Shown one piece after another: positions 8,793-16,882 of a stretch of DNA of 64,000 bases. A program made the translations under genes and the position numbers. Source of the DNA: JAMXLG01 sp963765935 (lineage in GTDB: Bacteria > Vulcanimicrobiota > Vulcanimicrobiia > Vulcanimicrobiales > Vulcanimicrobiaceae); assembly GCA_963765935.1 (NCBI GenBank), contig CAVXXX010000001.1, positions 124,001 to 188,000 on the forward strand, in the 5' to 3' direction. Within the stretch, counting starts at the first letter, position 1; the number at the start of each line of letters is the position of its first letter. Below the pieces are notes generated by a model. The model was not told the DNA's origin, did no database searches, and worked only from the letters and a program-made list of their open reading frames with translations.

Positions 8793-10061
8793 TTACATGA
8801 GTCGTTCGTTAGCAGGCGTAGTCAATTCTCGCCATAAAAGGCCGAGCGCCATCACTGTCGCGCGTCGCTGCACCGCGTCACGATCGCCTGAAAAGCGATA
8901 CGAGCGAGCCGCCGTTCGTTCGGCGTTCGCGATGCCGAACCAAACCAGACCGACGGGCTTTTCATCGGTACCGCCGGTTGGCCCCGCGATTCCGGTGGTC
9001 GAAATGCCGATGGTCGTCCCCAATCGGTTGCGCGCGCCTTCCGCCATCTGTCTCGCCGTTTCTTCGCTCACCGCACCATAGCGAGCGAGCGTTTCCTCGG
9101 GAACGCCGAGCGCCTCAATCTTGACCGAGTTATCGTAGGCGACGACGCCTCCTAAAAACGTTTCGGAGGATCCGGGCAGCCGCGTCAATGCTGAGGCGAT
9201 GCGACCGCCGGTGCACGATTCTGCGACGGCAATGGTCGCGCCGCGTGCACGCAGTACGCCCTGAATCGCCGATTCTATCGTGTCGTGATCCAGACCGAAA
9301 ATATGACCGCGAAGGCGATCCTCGATCTGCGCCTGCACCGGCGCGATCATCGCTTCTGCTTCTTCAGCCGATGCGGCTTTCGCCATGATTTTGACGTCGC
9401 ACAATCCCTCGTGCGCGAGCACCGCGATCTTCGGATTCTCGCCCGAGCGAAAGAGATCGGCGATGCGATGATCGACTTCGGATTCTCCGATATTAATTGT
9501 GTGTAAGACGCGAGTAAAAATCGCGTTGCGCAAATCGTAGCGTTGCCGAAGATATGGAATCAAGAGTTCGGTCAACATCGGCTTCATCTCGCGCGGTACG
9601 CCGGGCATCGATGCGACGAACTTTCCCGAGGGCGCAAATGCGACGAAGCCTGGGGCTGTGCCTCGAGGATTTTCCAGCACAAAACTCCCCCGAGGCACCT
9701 CCGCTTGTTTGCGATTGTTCTCGCGCATCTCCCGCCCGATCTTTGCAAAGAATTCTTGCATCTGACGCAAGGCACGTTCGTCTCGCTCCGTGTCGAGGCC
9801 GAGCGCGTCGCACACCGCTTCCTTTGTCAAATCGTCGACTGTCGGTCCCAATCCACCTGTCGTAATAACGCCGTCCACGCGCTCGAGCGCACCGTGCAAC
9901 GTATTGATAATGCGCGTGCGATTGTCGCCGACCGTATGCGTCCCCAAAACATCGATTCCGGCACCGGCGCATTGCTGCGCGACAAAGAGCGTGTTCGTAT
10001 CATGCAGTTGACCGAGAAGCAACTCCGTTCCGACGGCGACGAGTTCAACGGCGAGTGACAC
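8793..10061 (-). CDS. cinA: CinA-like protein (competence/damage-inducible; nicotinamide-nucleotide amidohydrolase)
   Basis: Two-domain CinA of about 422 residues. The N-terminal molybdopterin-binding-like domain (AVGTELLLGQ, TTGGLGPTVDDLT) is the COG1058 part, linked to ADP-ribose or NMN handling, and the C-terminal domain (AESCTGG, TTGIAGPTGG) is the NMN deamidase. CinA deamidates nicotinamide mononucleotide in pyridine nucleotide recycling. The GTG at 10061 was chosen because AAGGGA lies nine bases upstream; the longer frame upstream has no family sequence. It overlaps the preceding gene by 17 bases. Location two genes from nadE supports an NAD-metabolism role. Confidence 0.92.
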   Translation of the reverse strand: MSLAVELVAVGTELLLGQLHDTNTLFVAQQCAGAGIDVLGTHTVGDNRTRIINTLHGALERVDGVITTGGLGPTVDDLTKEAVCDALGLDTERDERALRQMQEFFAKIGREMRENNRKQAEVPRGSFVLENPRGTAPGFVAFAPSGKFVASMPGVPREMKPMLTELLIPYLRQRYDLRNAIFTRVLHTINIGESEVDHRIADLFRSGENPKIAVLAHEGLCDVKIMAKAASAEEAEAMIAPVQAQIEDRLRGHIFGLDHDTIESAIQGVLRARGATIAVAESCTGGRIASALTRLPGSSETFLGGVVAYDNSVKIEALGVPEETLARYGAVSEETARQMAEGARNRLGTTIGISTTGIAGPTGGTDEKPVGLVWFGIANAERTAARSYRFSGDRDAVQRRATVMALGLLWRELTTPANERLM

Positions 10062-10662
10062 GCGGACGCATCCCTTCGAGTTCGTCCTCAAACCATTGCG
10101 GATACGAGAAGCGTACGTCGACGTCAAAGCCGTCCGCGGCATCAATCATCGCCTGGCGGCGCACGCTGCTGCTATCCCCTCCGGGATGCGCGCGTTTCAT
10201 TCTCGTCTTTTGCGTGGCGAGACAGTCGATAAAGCGCGCGAACGTTGCATCCATCGCTCGTTGCAGTCGCTGCTTCAAGCGCTTTCCGACGCGCGGTGCA
10301 AGACCCGTTGTTGAGATCGCGATGCGAACGGGGCCGGCCTTCGCGATCGCTGCCATCGCAACGAATCCGTACTGCGGTTGATCGATGCAACAGAGCAGAA
10401 ACCGATGGCGATCGGCGAGCGCGCGTAGTCGCGCCGAGAGTTGCGCGTCCTGCGGCGTCGAAATCACGAAGAAGGCATCGATCACGTCTTCGTCACGTAG
10501 AACGGCCGGCTCGGTGATCCAGAACACATCGGCGCCCGATTCACGCAGCGCCGCTTCTTTCTCGATCGCTTCGCGATCGTCACGTTGCCCCACGACCACG
10601 CAGCGGCGTCCCATCAAATTCAAGCTGACGGGAAAGAAGACGGCTTGATCCAGCGTCGGCAT
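10045..10662 (-). CDS. Precorrin-2 dehydrogenase-like (siroheme synthase N-terminal domain) protein
   Basis: A 205-residue protein resembling Met8/CysG N-terminal domains, which oxidise precorrin-2 to sirohydrochlorin with NAD. Seen features: an N-terminal strand and glycine loop (FPVSLNLMGRRCVVVGQ), the middle VRIAISTTGLAPRVGKRLKQ segment typical of this family, and a helical tail. The usual GGGxVA loop appears as VVGQRD, so nucleotide binding may be altered. The gene sits between nadE and cinA, overlapping cinA. No other siroheme or cobalamin gene is beside it, so the assignment is by family resemblance only. Confidence 0.7.
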   Translation of the reverse strand: MPTLDQAVFFPVSLNLMGRRCVVVGQRDDREAIEKEAALRESGADVFWITEPAVLRDEDVIDAFFVISTPQDAQLSARLRALADRHRFLLCCIDQPQYGFVAMAAIAKAGPVRIAISTTGLAPRVGKRLKQRLQRAMDATFARFIDCLATQKTRMKRAHPGGDSSSVRRQAMIDAADGFDVDVRFSYPQWFEDELEGMRPRVTRR

Positions 10663-10665
10663 GAT

Positions 10666-11523
10666 TTAAAAATCCACCGGTCGCAGATAGAATTCGTTGA
10701 TCGCCGTGTTCGTCAGCATCGCCGTTGTCGGGAGATGGCGCTTCCAGTGCGTCGAGTCGACGCGCCGCCGTACGAGCGCGACATCGGTTCCATCGAAGCC
10801 GCGCTCGACCAGTTGCCCATCGCTGTAACCGAGCAACATCTGCGCGAGAATTGCATCGGCCTCGGCGTAGGTTATGCCGAGATCGGCTTCATCGGTTTGA
10901 TTCGCTTCGAGGTCGGCGCTCGGTGCTTTGTCGATCAACGGCTTCGGGACACCGAGGTAGCGTGCGAGATCCCAGACTTGCGTCTTGAACAGATCGCCGA
11001 GCGGATTGACCGGCGGCGTATCGTCAGCGTGCCAGGTAAAATATCCGAGCAACCGTTCCGTTTTGTTTCCCGTCCCAATCGGAAGCGCATCGAGTTTGGC
11101 GGACTGGTCGAAGAGCACGAGCATACGGGTGCGCGCCATGACGTTACCGCGACGGCGTGAATCGGCGTCCGGTTCGAACTGCAGATAGCCGTCGACGGCA
11201 CCGGTGATTTCGATCGTCCGGCAATGGATGCCGAGCGCATCCACGACGAGTTGCGCATCGGAGAGACTCTCCGGACTCGACATGCGATACGGCATGCGAA
11301 ATGCATAGACGTTCTCCGCGCCGAGCGCACGCGCGCAGAGAAATGCAGTCACCGCCGAATCGACGCCGCCGGAGAGGCCGATCACGGCGCGATGGATCTT
11401 GCGCCGCGCGATGAGTTCGTCGCGAAGGAATGCCACGAGCCAACGCGTCGCAAGCTCTCCATGAATGTGCGGTGCGCGCAACGCACCGTCGAGTGAGGCG
11501 GTAATTTCTACGAGCGGCTTCAT
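10666..11523 (-). CDS. nadE: NAD+ synthetase (ammonia-dependent type)
   Basis: Catalyses the last step of NAD synthesis, amidation of deamido-NAD with ATP. The ATP-pyrophosphatase P-loop is GLSGGVDSAV, followed by GTGNKTERLLGYFT and KAPSADLEANQTDE, all standard NadE motifs. At 285 residues it has only the synthetase domain. The start overlaps the stop of the upstream nitrilase-family gene as ATGA, so that protein could serve as its separate glutaminase and supply ammonia, as the fused amidase domain does in long NadE enzymes. That partnership is inference. Confidence 0.93.
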   Translation of the reverse strand: MKPLVEITASLDGALRAPHIHGELATRWLVAFLRDELIARRKIHRAVIGLSGGVDSAVTAFLCARALGAENVYAFRMPYRMSSPESLSDAQLVVDALGIHCRTIEITGAVDGYLQFEPDADSRRRGNVMARTRMLVLFDQSAKLDALPIGTGNKTERLLGYFTWHADDTPPVNPLGDLFKTQVWDLARYLGVPKPLIDKAPSADLEANQTDEADLGITYAEADAILAQMLLGYSDGQLVERGFDGTDVALVRRRVDSTHWKRHLPTTAMLTNTAINEFYLRPVDF

Positions 11524-12440
11524 TGACGGCCTTTAGGAAGCGGCAATTCTTCATCCAGAATGAGATCGGGGAGCACTGCACTCAAATCGCCGAGCAGCGG
11601 CAAGCTCGCGCGCGCGAGGTCGCCTTCGCGCGGATCGATGAAGCCGCGCACCACACACTCTCCGATATCCGGACCTTCGACTTGCATGCGTCCCCACGGA
11701 TCGATCACGGATGACGATCCAGTCATTCCTTTCCCGCCCTCGAACCCGGTCAGTCCCGCATAAATGACATACACGCCATGCTCGGCGGCAATCGCGCGAA
11801 GCAGTTCGCGCCAACGTGTGATCGAGGTCAACTCTCCGTCGCCTTCGATCCCGCGTCCGGGTGACGCGGAAGGAACGATGATTATACGCGCCCCTTTAAC
11901 GGCGGCAATGGTTGCCATGATCGCGTGCCACGAATCTTCGCAGATCAGCATCGCTGCCGATCCGAGCCGCGTCTCGAATACGGAGAGACGGCGTCCGCGC
12001 GAGAGAAAGCGCTCCTCGTCGAACACGCCGTAGGTCGGCAAAAACATCTTGCGGTGCACGTGCACGATCTCGTGCTTGCCGCCGCCGGCACGCAGGTAGA
12101 TCGAACTGTTGTAATACGTTCCGTCGTCGTTCTCGTAGAAACCGCAGCAAAGCTCCACCGGAATGTCGCCCGCGCCGTCTTGCCATGCGCGCGCGAGATC
12201 CGTCGCGAATCTCGTTGCGGGGAGCGCGAGATCGTACACGGCGCCCTCGAGAAAGTATCCGGTCGTTGCGGCCTCGGGCAGCACCACGATATCGGGCGCC
12301 GACGAGTCTTTGACCAATTGCGAGAACGTCTCCGCAATGTGCGCAAGGTTCTCGGCGTAGCGGCCCTTCGCCGGTTGCACCTGCACGATACACACCTCGC
12401 CGACGCGCGGCGTCTCCGTTACATTAACCGGCGGTTCCAC
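11520..12440 (-). CDS. Carbon-nitrogen hydrolase (nitrilase superfamily), possibly a partner of NadE
   Basis: A 306-residue nitrilase-superfamily protein with the whole catalytic triad: Glu in VLPEAATTGY, Lys in HRKMFLPTYGVF and Cys in LICEDSWH. The YGVFDEERFL segment resembles the amidase domain of glutamine-dependent NAD synthetases and plant-type amidases. It sits directly before nadE with an ATGA overlap and after the dihydrolipoamide dehydrogenase-like gene with a 17-base overlap. Likely roles are glutaminase for NadE or a stand-alone omega-amidase/carbamoylputrescine-type amidase; context favours the first. Confidence 0.82.
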   Translation of the reverse strand: MEPPVNVTETPRVGEVCIVQVQPAKGRYAENLAHIAETFSQLVKDSSAPDIVVLPEAATTGYFLEGAVYDLALPATRFATDLARAWQDGAGDIPVELCCGFYENDDGTYYNSSIYLRAGGGKHEIVHVHRKMFLPTYGVFDEERFLSRGRRLSVFETRLGSAAMLICEDSWHAIMATIAAVKGARIIIVPSASPGRGIEGDGELTSITRWRELLRAIAAEHGVYVIYAGLTGFEGGKGMTGSSSVIDPWGRMQVEGPDIGECVVRGFIDPREGDLARASLPLLGDLSAVLPDLILDEELPLPKGRQ

Positions 12441-13860
12441 TCGTCGCGACCTCGATCATCTGATCGTCGGGACCTTTCAAGCCAAGTTGCGCGGCGCACT
12501 CTTCGGCCGGATAGGTCCAAATCTCCGAGAGCGTCGGATGCAAGTGCGGAATGCGCATGAACTGCTCGACGGTTGCATGGTAGTTCATCGCCACGATCAC
12601 TTCGTGGATCAGTTCCGACGCTTGCGGACCGATCACCGCCGCGCCGAGAATCTCCCCCGTAAACGGCTCGGCTATCATCTTCACGAAGCCGCACGTTTTA
12701 TTGAGCGTCATTGCTTTGCCGTGTTCCGCGAAATCGTAGCGGCCGCGCACGTACGCAATCCCGGCGCGGGTTAACGACTTCTCCGTCGCACCGACGATCG
12801 CAACTTGCGGATCGCTGAAGATTGTGTGTGCGGTTACGATACGGTAATCCGCCTCTTCGTTCATGCCGTCTACCGCGTTACGCGCCGCGATCTCGCCTTG
12901 GTAGATCGCGACGTGGACGAGGGGATAATCGCCCGTCACATCGCCGATCGCGAAGATGCCGGGATTGCTGCTGCGAAGTTGAAGATCCACTTCGATTCCG
13001 GTGATCGCATGGAAATTGACGCCCGCCTTTTCCAGCCCGAGCCCCTCGACATTCGGTACACGGCCTAGCGCGAAGAAAATTTCCTCGGCCGCAAACTCGC
13101 GCTCGATGCCGTCGACATTCGCGATCACGACCTTCATTCCGTCGCGAACTTCCACGCGGAGCAGCTTCGTATGAGTTACAACGTCGATGCCTTCGCTCCG
13201 AAAGCACGTCATCAGCTCTTCGCCGACATCATCGTCGCTTTCCGTTAAAAGATGTCCGCTGCGAATAATCATCGTCGTCTTTGCGCCGACGCGCGAAAGA
13301 AACTGACCGAGTTCGCATGCAGTGTAGCCGCCGCCGAGCACAACAACCGACTTCGGAATGCGCTCCATTTCGAGAACGGAATCCGTGTCGAGGTAGCCGG
13401 CTTCCGCGAGACCGGGTAACACCGGGGGAGAAACGGAGCTGCCGGTGGCAATGATGAACTTCGGCGCGCGCAGCACGACGTTATCGCCCACTTGCACGTC
13501 GCGCGATGAAATAAAGTTCGCGCGCCCGAGGTAGGTTGGGAAACTGTTGATGCCGTCGATACGATAGTCGGCGAAGTCTTTGACCAGCGCGCGTTTGCGC
13601 TGCGCGATGTACGGCATATCCGCCGTAATCGCTCCGCCGATTCGAATGCCAAGTTCGCCGGCGTGTTGCGCATCGTGCATGGCGTCGCTCGAAGCGAGGA
13701 ACGCTTTACTCGGCATGCAGCCGCGCAAAATACAAAGGCCGCCGAGCGGCCCTTGATCGACGAGCGCCACCGAGGCTCCGCACTCACGCGCGGTCCTTGC
13801 GGCTGCATAACCGCCCGAGCCCGCGCCAACGACGACTAGATCGTACTCCTGAATTTCCAT
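12424..13860 (-). CDS. Dihydrolipoamide dehydrogenase/mercuric reductase-like flavoprotein disulfide reductase
   Basis: Class I pyridine nucleotide-disulfide oxidoreductase of about 478 residues. Order: FAD loop (VVGAGSGGYAAA), redox-active pair CxxxxC in GGLCILRGCMPSK, NAD loop (VVLGGGYTACELGQ), FAIGDVTGDYPL, and the interface His in PHLHPTLSE. The ATG at 13860 has GAGG five bases ahead and gives the usual MEIQEYDLVVVG start. There is no HMA domain and no C-terminal Cys pair, so mercury reduction is unlikely. No 2-oxo acid dehydrogenase subunits are nearby, so the true electron acceptor is unknown. First gene of the NAD-related minus-strand operon. Confidence 0.85.
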   Translation of the reverse strand: MEIQEYDLVVVGAGSGGYAAARTARECGASVALVDQGPLGGLCILRGCMPSKAFLASSDAMHDAQHAGELGIRIGGAITADMPYIAQRKRALVKDFADYRIDGINSFPTYLGRANFISSRDVQVGDNVVLRAPKFIIATGSSVSPPVLPGLAEAGYLDTDSVLEMERIPKSVVVLGGGYTACELGQFLSRVGAKTTMIIRSGHLLTESDDDVGEELMTCFRSEGIDVVTHTKLLRVEVRDGMKVVIANVDGIEREFAAEEIFFALGRVPNVEGLGLEKAGVNFHAITGIEVDLQLRSSNPGIFAIGDVTGDYPLVHVAIYQGEIAARNAVDGMNEEADYRIVTAHTIFSDPQVAIVGATEKSLTRAGIAYVRGRYDFAEHGKAMTLNKTCGFVKMIAEPFTGEILGAAVIGPQASELIHEVIVAMNYHATVEQFMRIPHLHPTLSEIWTYPAEECAAQLGLKGPDDQMIEVATSGTAG

Positions 13861-13904
13861 CCGAACCTCAGAACGCTGCAATGCAGCGAAAGGTTGAGCG
13901 CCGT

Positions 13905-14852
13905 TTAACGGCCGCTCGGGCGCGCACCGAGACGATGCACCGATTCGATCATGCGCACCGTACCGCCGGCGTGCACGAGAATCGAATGCGTGCGCGCGTG
14001 ATTTCCGAAGAACCGAACGCCTTCCATCAAGTCACCGTCGGTGATGCCCGTCGCGCAGAAGATAACCTCATCGCTTTTCACGAGATCGTCGAGTTCGAGG
14101 ACGCGATCGATCTCACCAAAGCCCATAGCAATCGCTCGGTCGGCTTCCTCTTGGTTGCGCGGCTGGAGACGCCCCATGAAGTTTCCGCCCAGGCACTTGA
14201 TGGCCGCGGCCGCGAGTACGCCCTCCGGCGCGCCGCCCGTTCCCATCGCCACGTGAATGCCGGTCGTGTCGATGGCCGTGGCAATGCAAGCATCGACGTC
14301 CCCGTCGGAGATCAGCTTGATGCGGGCACCCGATTCGCGGACTTCGCTGATGAGCTGCGCGTGGCGCGGGCGATCGAGAATGACGACGCAGATATCATTG
14401 AGCGGTTTTTCGAGCGCATTGGCCACTGCCTCGAGATTCTCACGCACGGGCGCGTCGATGTGAACGTAGGGCGCCGCCTTGGGACCGACGGCCAGTTTCT
14501 TCATATATGAGTCGGGCGCGTGCAACAGTCCGCCGCGCTCGGAGATTGCCATCACGGCGATCGAATTGGGAAGCCCGTTTGCGACCAGATTCGTTCCCTC
14601 GACCGGATCGACCGCAATGTCGATCGGGAAGCCGCCGCGGCCAACCTCCTCGCCGATAAAGAGCATCGGCGCCTCGTCGCGCTCGCCTTCGCCGATAACG
14701 ATGCGGCCCGCGATGTCCATCTTGCCGAGGGCTTCGCGCATCTTTTCCACGGCCGCTCCGTCGGCCGCATCGCGCTCGCCGCGGCCCATCCAGCGGGATG
14801 CGGCAAGGGCAGCGCTCTCGGTAACCTTTACGAAGTCGAGCGAGTTGACCAT
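13905..14852 (-). CDS. glpX: Fructose-1,6-bisphosphatase class II
   Basis: Class II (GlpX) metal-dependent fructose-1,6-bisphosphatase of gluconeogenesis and, in autotrophs, also able to act on sedoheptulose-1,7-bisphosphate. The metal/phosphate motifs GEGERDEAPMLFIGEE and DPVEGTNLVANGLPNS, and the later VAMGTGGAPEGVLAAAA segment, are diagnostic. The ATG at 14852 gives a 315-residue enzyme starting MVNSLDFVKVTESAALAAS, standard for the family; a longer frame reaching 14900 adds non-family residues. It diverges from the PIG-V gene with under 80 bp between the starts and lies 44 bp upstream of the flavoprotein gene. Confidence 0.94.
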   Translation of the reverse strand: MVNSLDFVKVTESAALAASRWMGRGERDAADGAAVEKMREALGKMDIAGRIVIGEGERDEAPMLFIGEEVGRGGFPIDIAVDPVEGTNLVANGLPNSIAVMAISERGGLLHAPDSYMKKLAVGPKAAPYVHIDAPVRENLEAVANALEKPLNDICVVILDRPRHAQLISEVRESGARIKLISDGDVDACIATAIDTTGIHVAMGTGGAPEGVLAAAAIKCLGGNFMGRLQPRNQEEADRAIAMGFGEIDRVLELDDLVKSDEVIFCATGITDGDLMEGVRFFGNHARTHSILVHAGGTVRMIESVHRLGARPSGR

Positions 14853-14928
14853 GCCCCCCGCTCTACAAGGCAAGCTCCGCATTTCCTGTTGTAGGTGCAC
14901 TGCCCGCTCCCCCGGAAAATGGTGGGCC

Positions 14929-16452
14929 GTGTCAGCCCATATTCACGCGCGCGCGCCGGTTCGTTTCGGAATTCTTACCGAATTGACGAGCGCGGGAGCG
15001 TTGCCGCTTGCGGTCGTCGTCGCCGCCGGAATCACGCTCGGTTTCTTCGCGTGGCTCACGCTCATCGTACCGCGCCACGATCCGATCCTCTCGAACCTTG
15101 GACTGCTCGCATCGCTTGTTGTTACGACGGCGCTGGTGCTTTACGCGTGGAACGGATACGCGAAGTACTTCTCACGACGTACCGGCATTACGTTCGCGCG
15201 CTCGCTCCAGTACGACGCGATCACGTGGGCACCGTTCGTTCTCTTGTGGCTGGCGTTCGTACTGCCGCCGTACATCACGCGCGGCGGTTCCGGCCTTTTG
15301 GCTGCGGCACTGGGCCTCTTCGCGATAGCGAAAGTCTTAATCGGCGCGCGCTTTAACCAAACGGTGCGCGAAGTCCTGATCGACTTCGCGGCGACGCGAA
15401 CGGCCGTGATCGTTATCGCGGAACTCGCGGCCGTCATCATCGGGCAACGCGCCGGGACGCACGTTCAAGAATCATCGAATCTGCTGCTCAACGTGTGGGG
15501 GCGTTGGGATGCCGTGCATTACCTCGATATCGCAACGCAAGGCTATCAAGGCACGGACATGGCGTTCTTCCCGCTCTTTCCGATGCTCATTCGCATCCTC
15601 GGGGACCTGATCGGCAATCACCTCGTTGCAGGTATCGTAATCGCGAACGCGTCGTTCTTCTTCGCGCTGCTCTATTTGTATAAGCTACTCGAACACGAGT
15701 ACGACCGCTCCGTTGCGCGCCGCGCGATCTTCTACGTATCGATTTTTCCGTCCGCGTTCTTCTTTTCGGCGGTGTACACCGAGTCGCTCTTCTTTATGCT
15801 GACGGTCGCGTCGTTCTACTACATGCGCTCGCATCGGTGGTGGCTCGCGGGCATCATCGGCTTCTTCGCCGCCATGACGCGCGTTGAGGGTGTGCTGCTC
15901 GTCGTGCCGTTCGCGATGGAATGGTATTGGCAGCATCAAGGCGATCTGAAAGACCGCCGCAGTCTCACGGACCTGCTTGCCGCCGGGCTCATCCCCCTCG
16001 GTCTCGCGATCTACATGGCGTACCTTTGGGTGCTACGTGCCGACCCGCTCTATTTCTCGCACGTCCAGACCAACTGGAACCGGCACTTCGCTCCGCCGTG
16101 GGTAAGCGTGATCAATGCGTTCGAGAAAATTGGCCACGCAACGCAAGGCCAGACGATCGCCAACCAATCGCTTGAGATCGTCTTTACCGCGATCATGATT
16201 GCCGTGCTCCTTGCGGGCTGGCGCCAACTGCGTCCGTCCTATATCGCCTATATGGCGCTCTCGGTCCTCATTCCGATGTCGACGTCGAGTTTAATGAGCA
16301 TGCCGCGCTTTGCGCTCGTGCTCTTCCCCATGTTTGCCATCCTTGCGCGCTGGGGAGAACGTCCGGCGGTCAATAACTTGATCGTCGCGCTTTCGCTTCC
16401 GCTCCTGGGTCTCTTCACCGTCCTCTTTGCAGATTGGTATTGGGTTGCATAA
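14929..16452 (+). CDS. PIG-V-like mannosyltransferase family membrane protein
   Basis: Polytopic membrane protein of about 507 residues with roughly ten or more hydrophobic segments. It resembles bacterial PIG-V (GPI mannosyltransferase 2-like, GT-C) proteins: WGRWDAVHYLDIATQGY in the first periplasmic loop, FFPLFPMLIR, and the AALTRVEG-type loop seen here as AAMTRVEGVLLVVPF. GT-C enzymes use polyprenyl-phosphate sugars. The open frame runs further upstream antisense to glpX; I chose the GTG at 14929 as the first start after glpX sequence. It overlaps the GtrA gene, which supplies polyprenyl-linked sugar flipping in other systems, so the pair and the GT39 gene likely work on one envelope glycan or glycolipid. 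Confidence 0.75.
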   Translation: MSAHIHARAPVRFGILTELTSAGALPLAVVVAAGITLGFFAWLTLIVPRHDPILSNLGLLASLVVTTALVLYAWNGYAKYFSRRTGITFARSLQYDAITWAPFVLLWLAFVLPPYITRGGSGLLAAALGLFAIAKVLIGARFNQTVREVLIDFAATRTAVIVIAELAAVIIGQRAGTHVQESSNLLLNVWGRWDAVHYLDIATQGYQGTDMAFFPLFPMLIRILGDLIGNHLVAGIVIANASFFFALLYLYKLLEHEYDRSVARRAIFYVSIFPSAFFFSAVYTESLFFMLTVASFYYMRSHRWWLAGIIGFFAAMTRVEGVLLVVPFAMEWYWQHQGDLKDRRSLTDLLAAGLIPLGLAIYMAYLWVLRADPLYFSHVQTNWNRHFAPPWVSVINAFEKIGHATQGQTIANQSLEIVFTAIMIAVLLAGWRQLRPSYIAYMALSVLIPMSTSSLMSMPRFALVLFPMFAILARWGERPAVNNLIVALSLPLLGLFTVLFADWYWVA

Positions 16453-16882
16453 CAGTCTCACCTCGTTCGCCGGCCGCCGCGGCGTCCGTCAGTTCGTCAA
16501 ATTCGGTATTGTGGGCGCCTCGGGCTTCCTCGTCAACTTCATCGTCTTCACGTTGCTACAGCGAGTGGATCCGAGTCACGCCGAAGCGCTGCACTACTAC
16601 GTGCTCTACTCGATCGCGTTTCTTTCCGGCGGCGTTTCGAACTATTGGTTCAACCGCATTTGGACGTTCCGCTCGACCGGCCACGCCGTTCATGAAGGCG
16701 CGAAGTTCCTCACCGTATCGGTAATCGCGATGGTCGTCGGCTGGGTCGCGTCTGCCATCGTCGCGCCGTGGTTCGGCCACGGCCACCGCACGTGGCTCAT
16801 CGGCACGCTCGCCGGTATCTTCGTGAATTTCTTTGTGAACAAATATTGGACGTTCAAGGATAATGGCGGTTCGGTCGCCTAG
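16445..16882 (+). CDS. GtrA family membrane protein
   Basis: Small four-helix GtrA/DPMS-type membrane protein (about 145 residues), a family thought to flip or help use polyprenyl-phosphate-linked sugars. Characteristic segments are QFVKFGIVGASGFLVNF at the start, NYWFNRIWTFRS in the middle and VNFFVNKYWTFKD at the end. The likely TTG start at 16445 overlaps the PIG-V stop; another TTG lies at 16427. It also overlaps the next gene (GT39) by 20 bases, so the three membrane proteins are co-translated. Confidence 0.85.
   Translation: MHNSLTSFAGRRGVRQFVKFGIVGASGFLVNFIVFTLLQRVDPSHAEALHYYVLYSIAFLSGGVSNYWFNRIWTFRSTGHAVHEGAKFLTVSVIAMVVGWVASAIVAPWFGHGHRTWLIGTLAGIFVNFFVNKYWTFKDNGGSVA

Noticed and set aside
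14479..14928. Upstream extension of the PIG-V frame
   Set aside because: It runs antisense to glpX and has no membrane or family sequence; a GTG at 14929 fits the family length.
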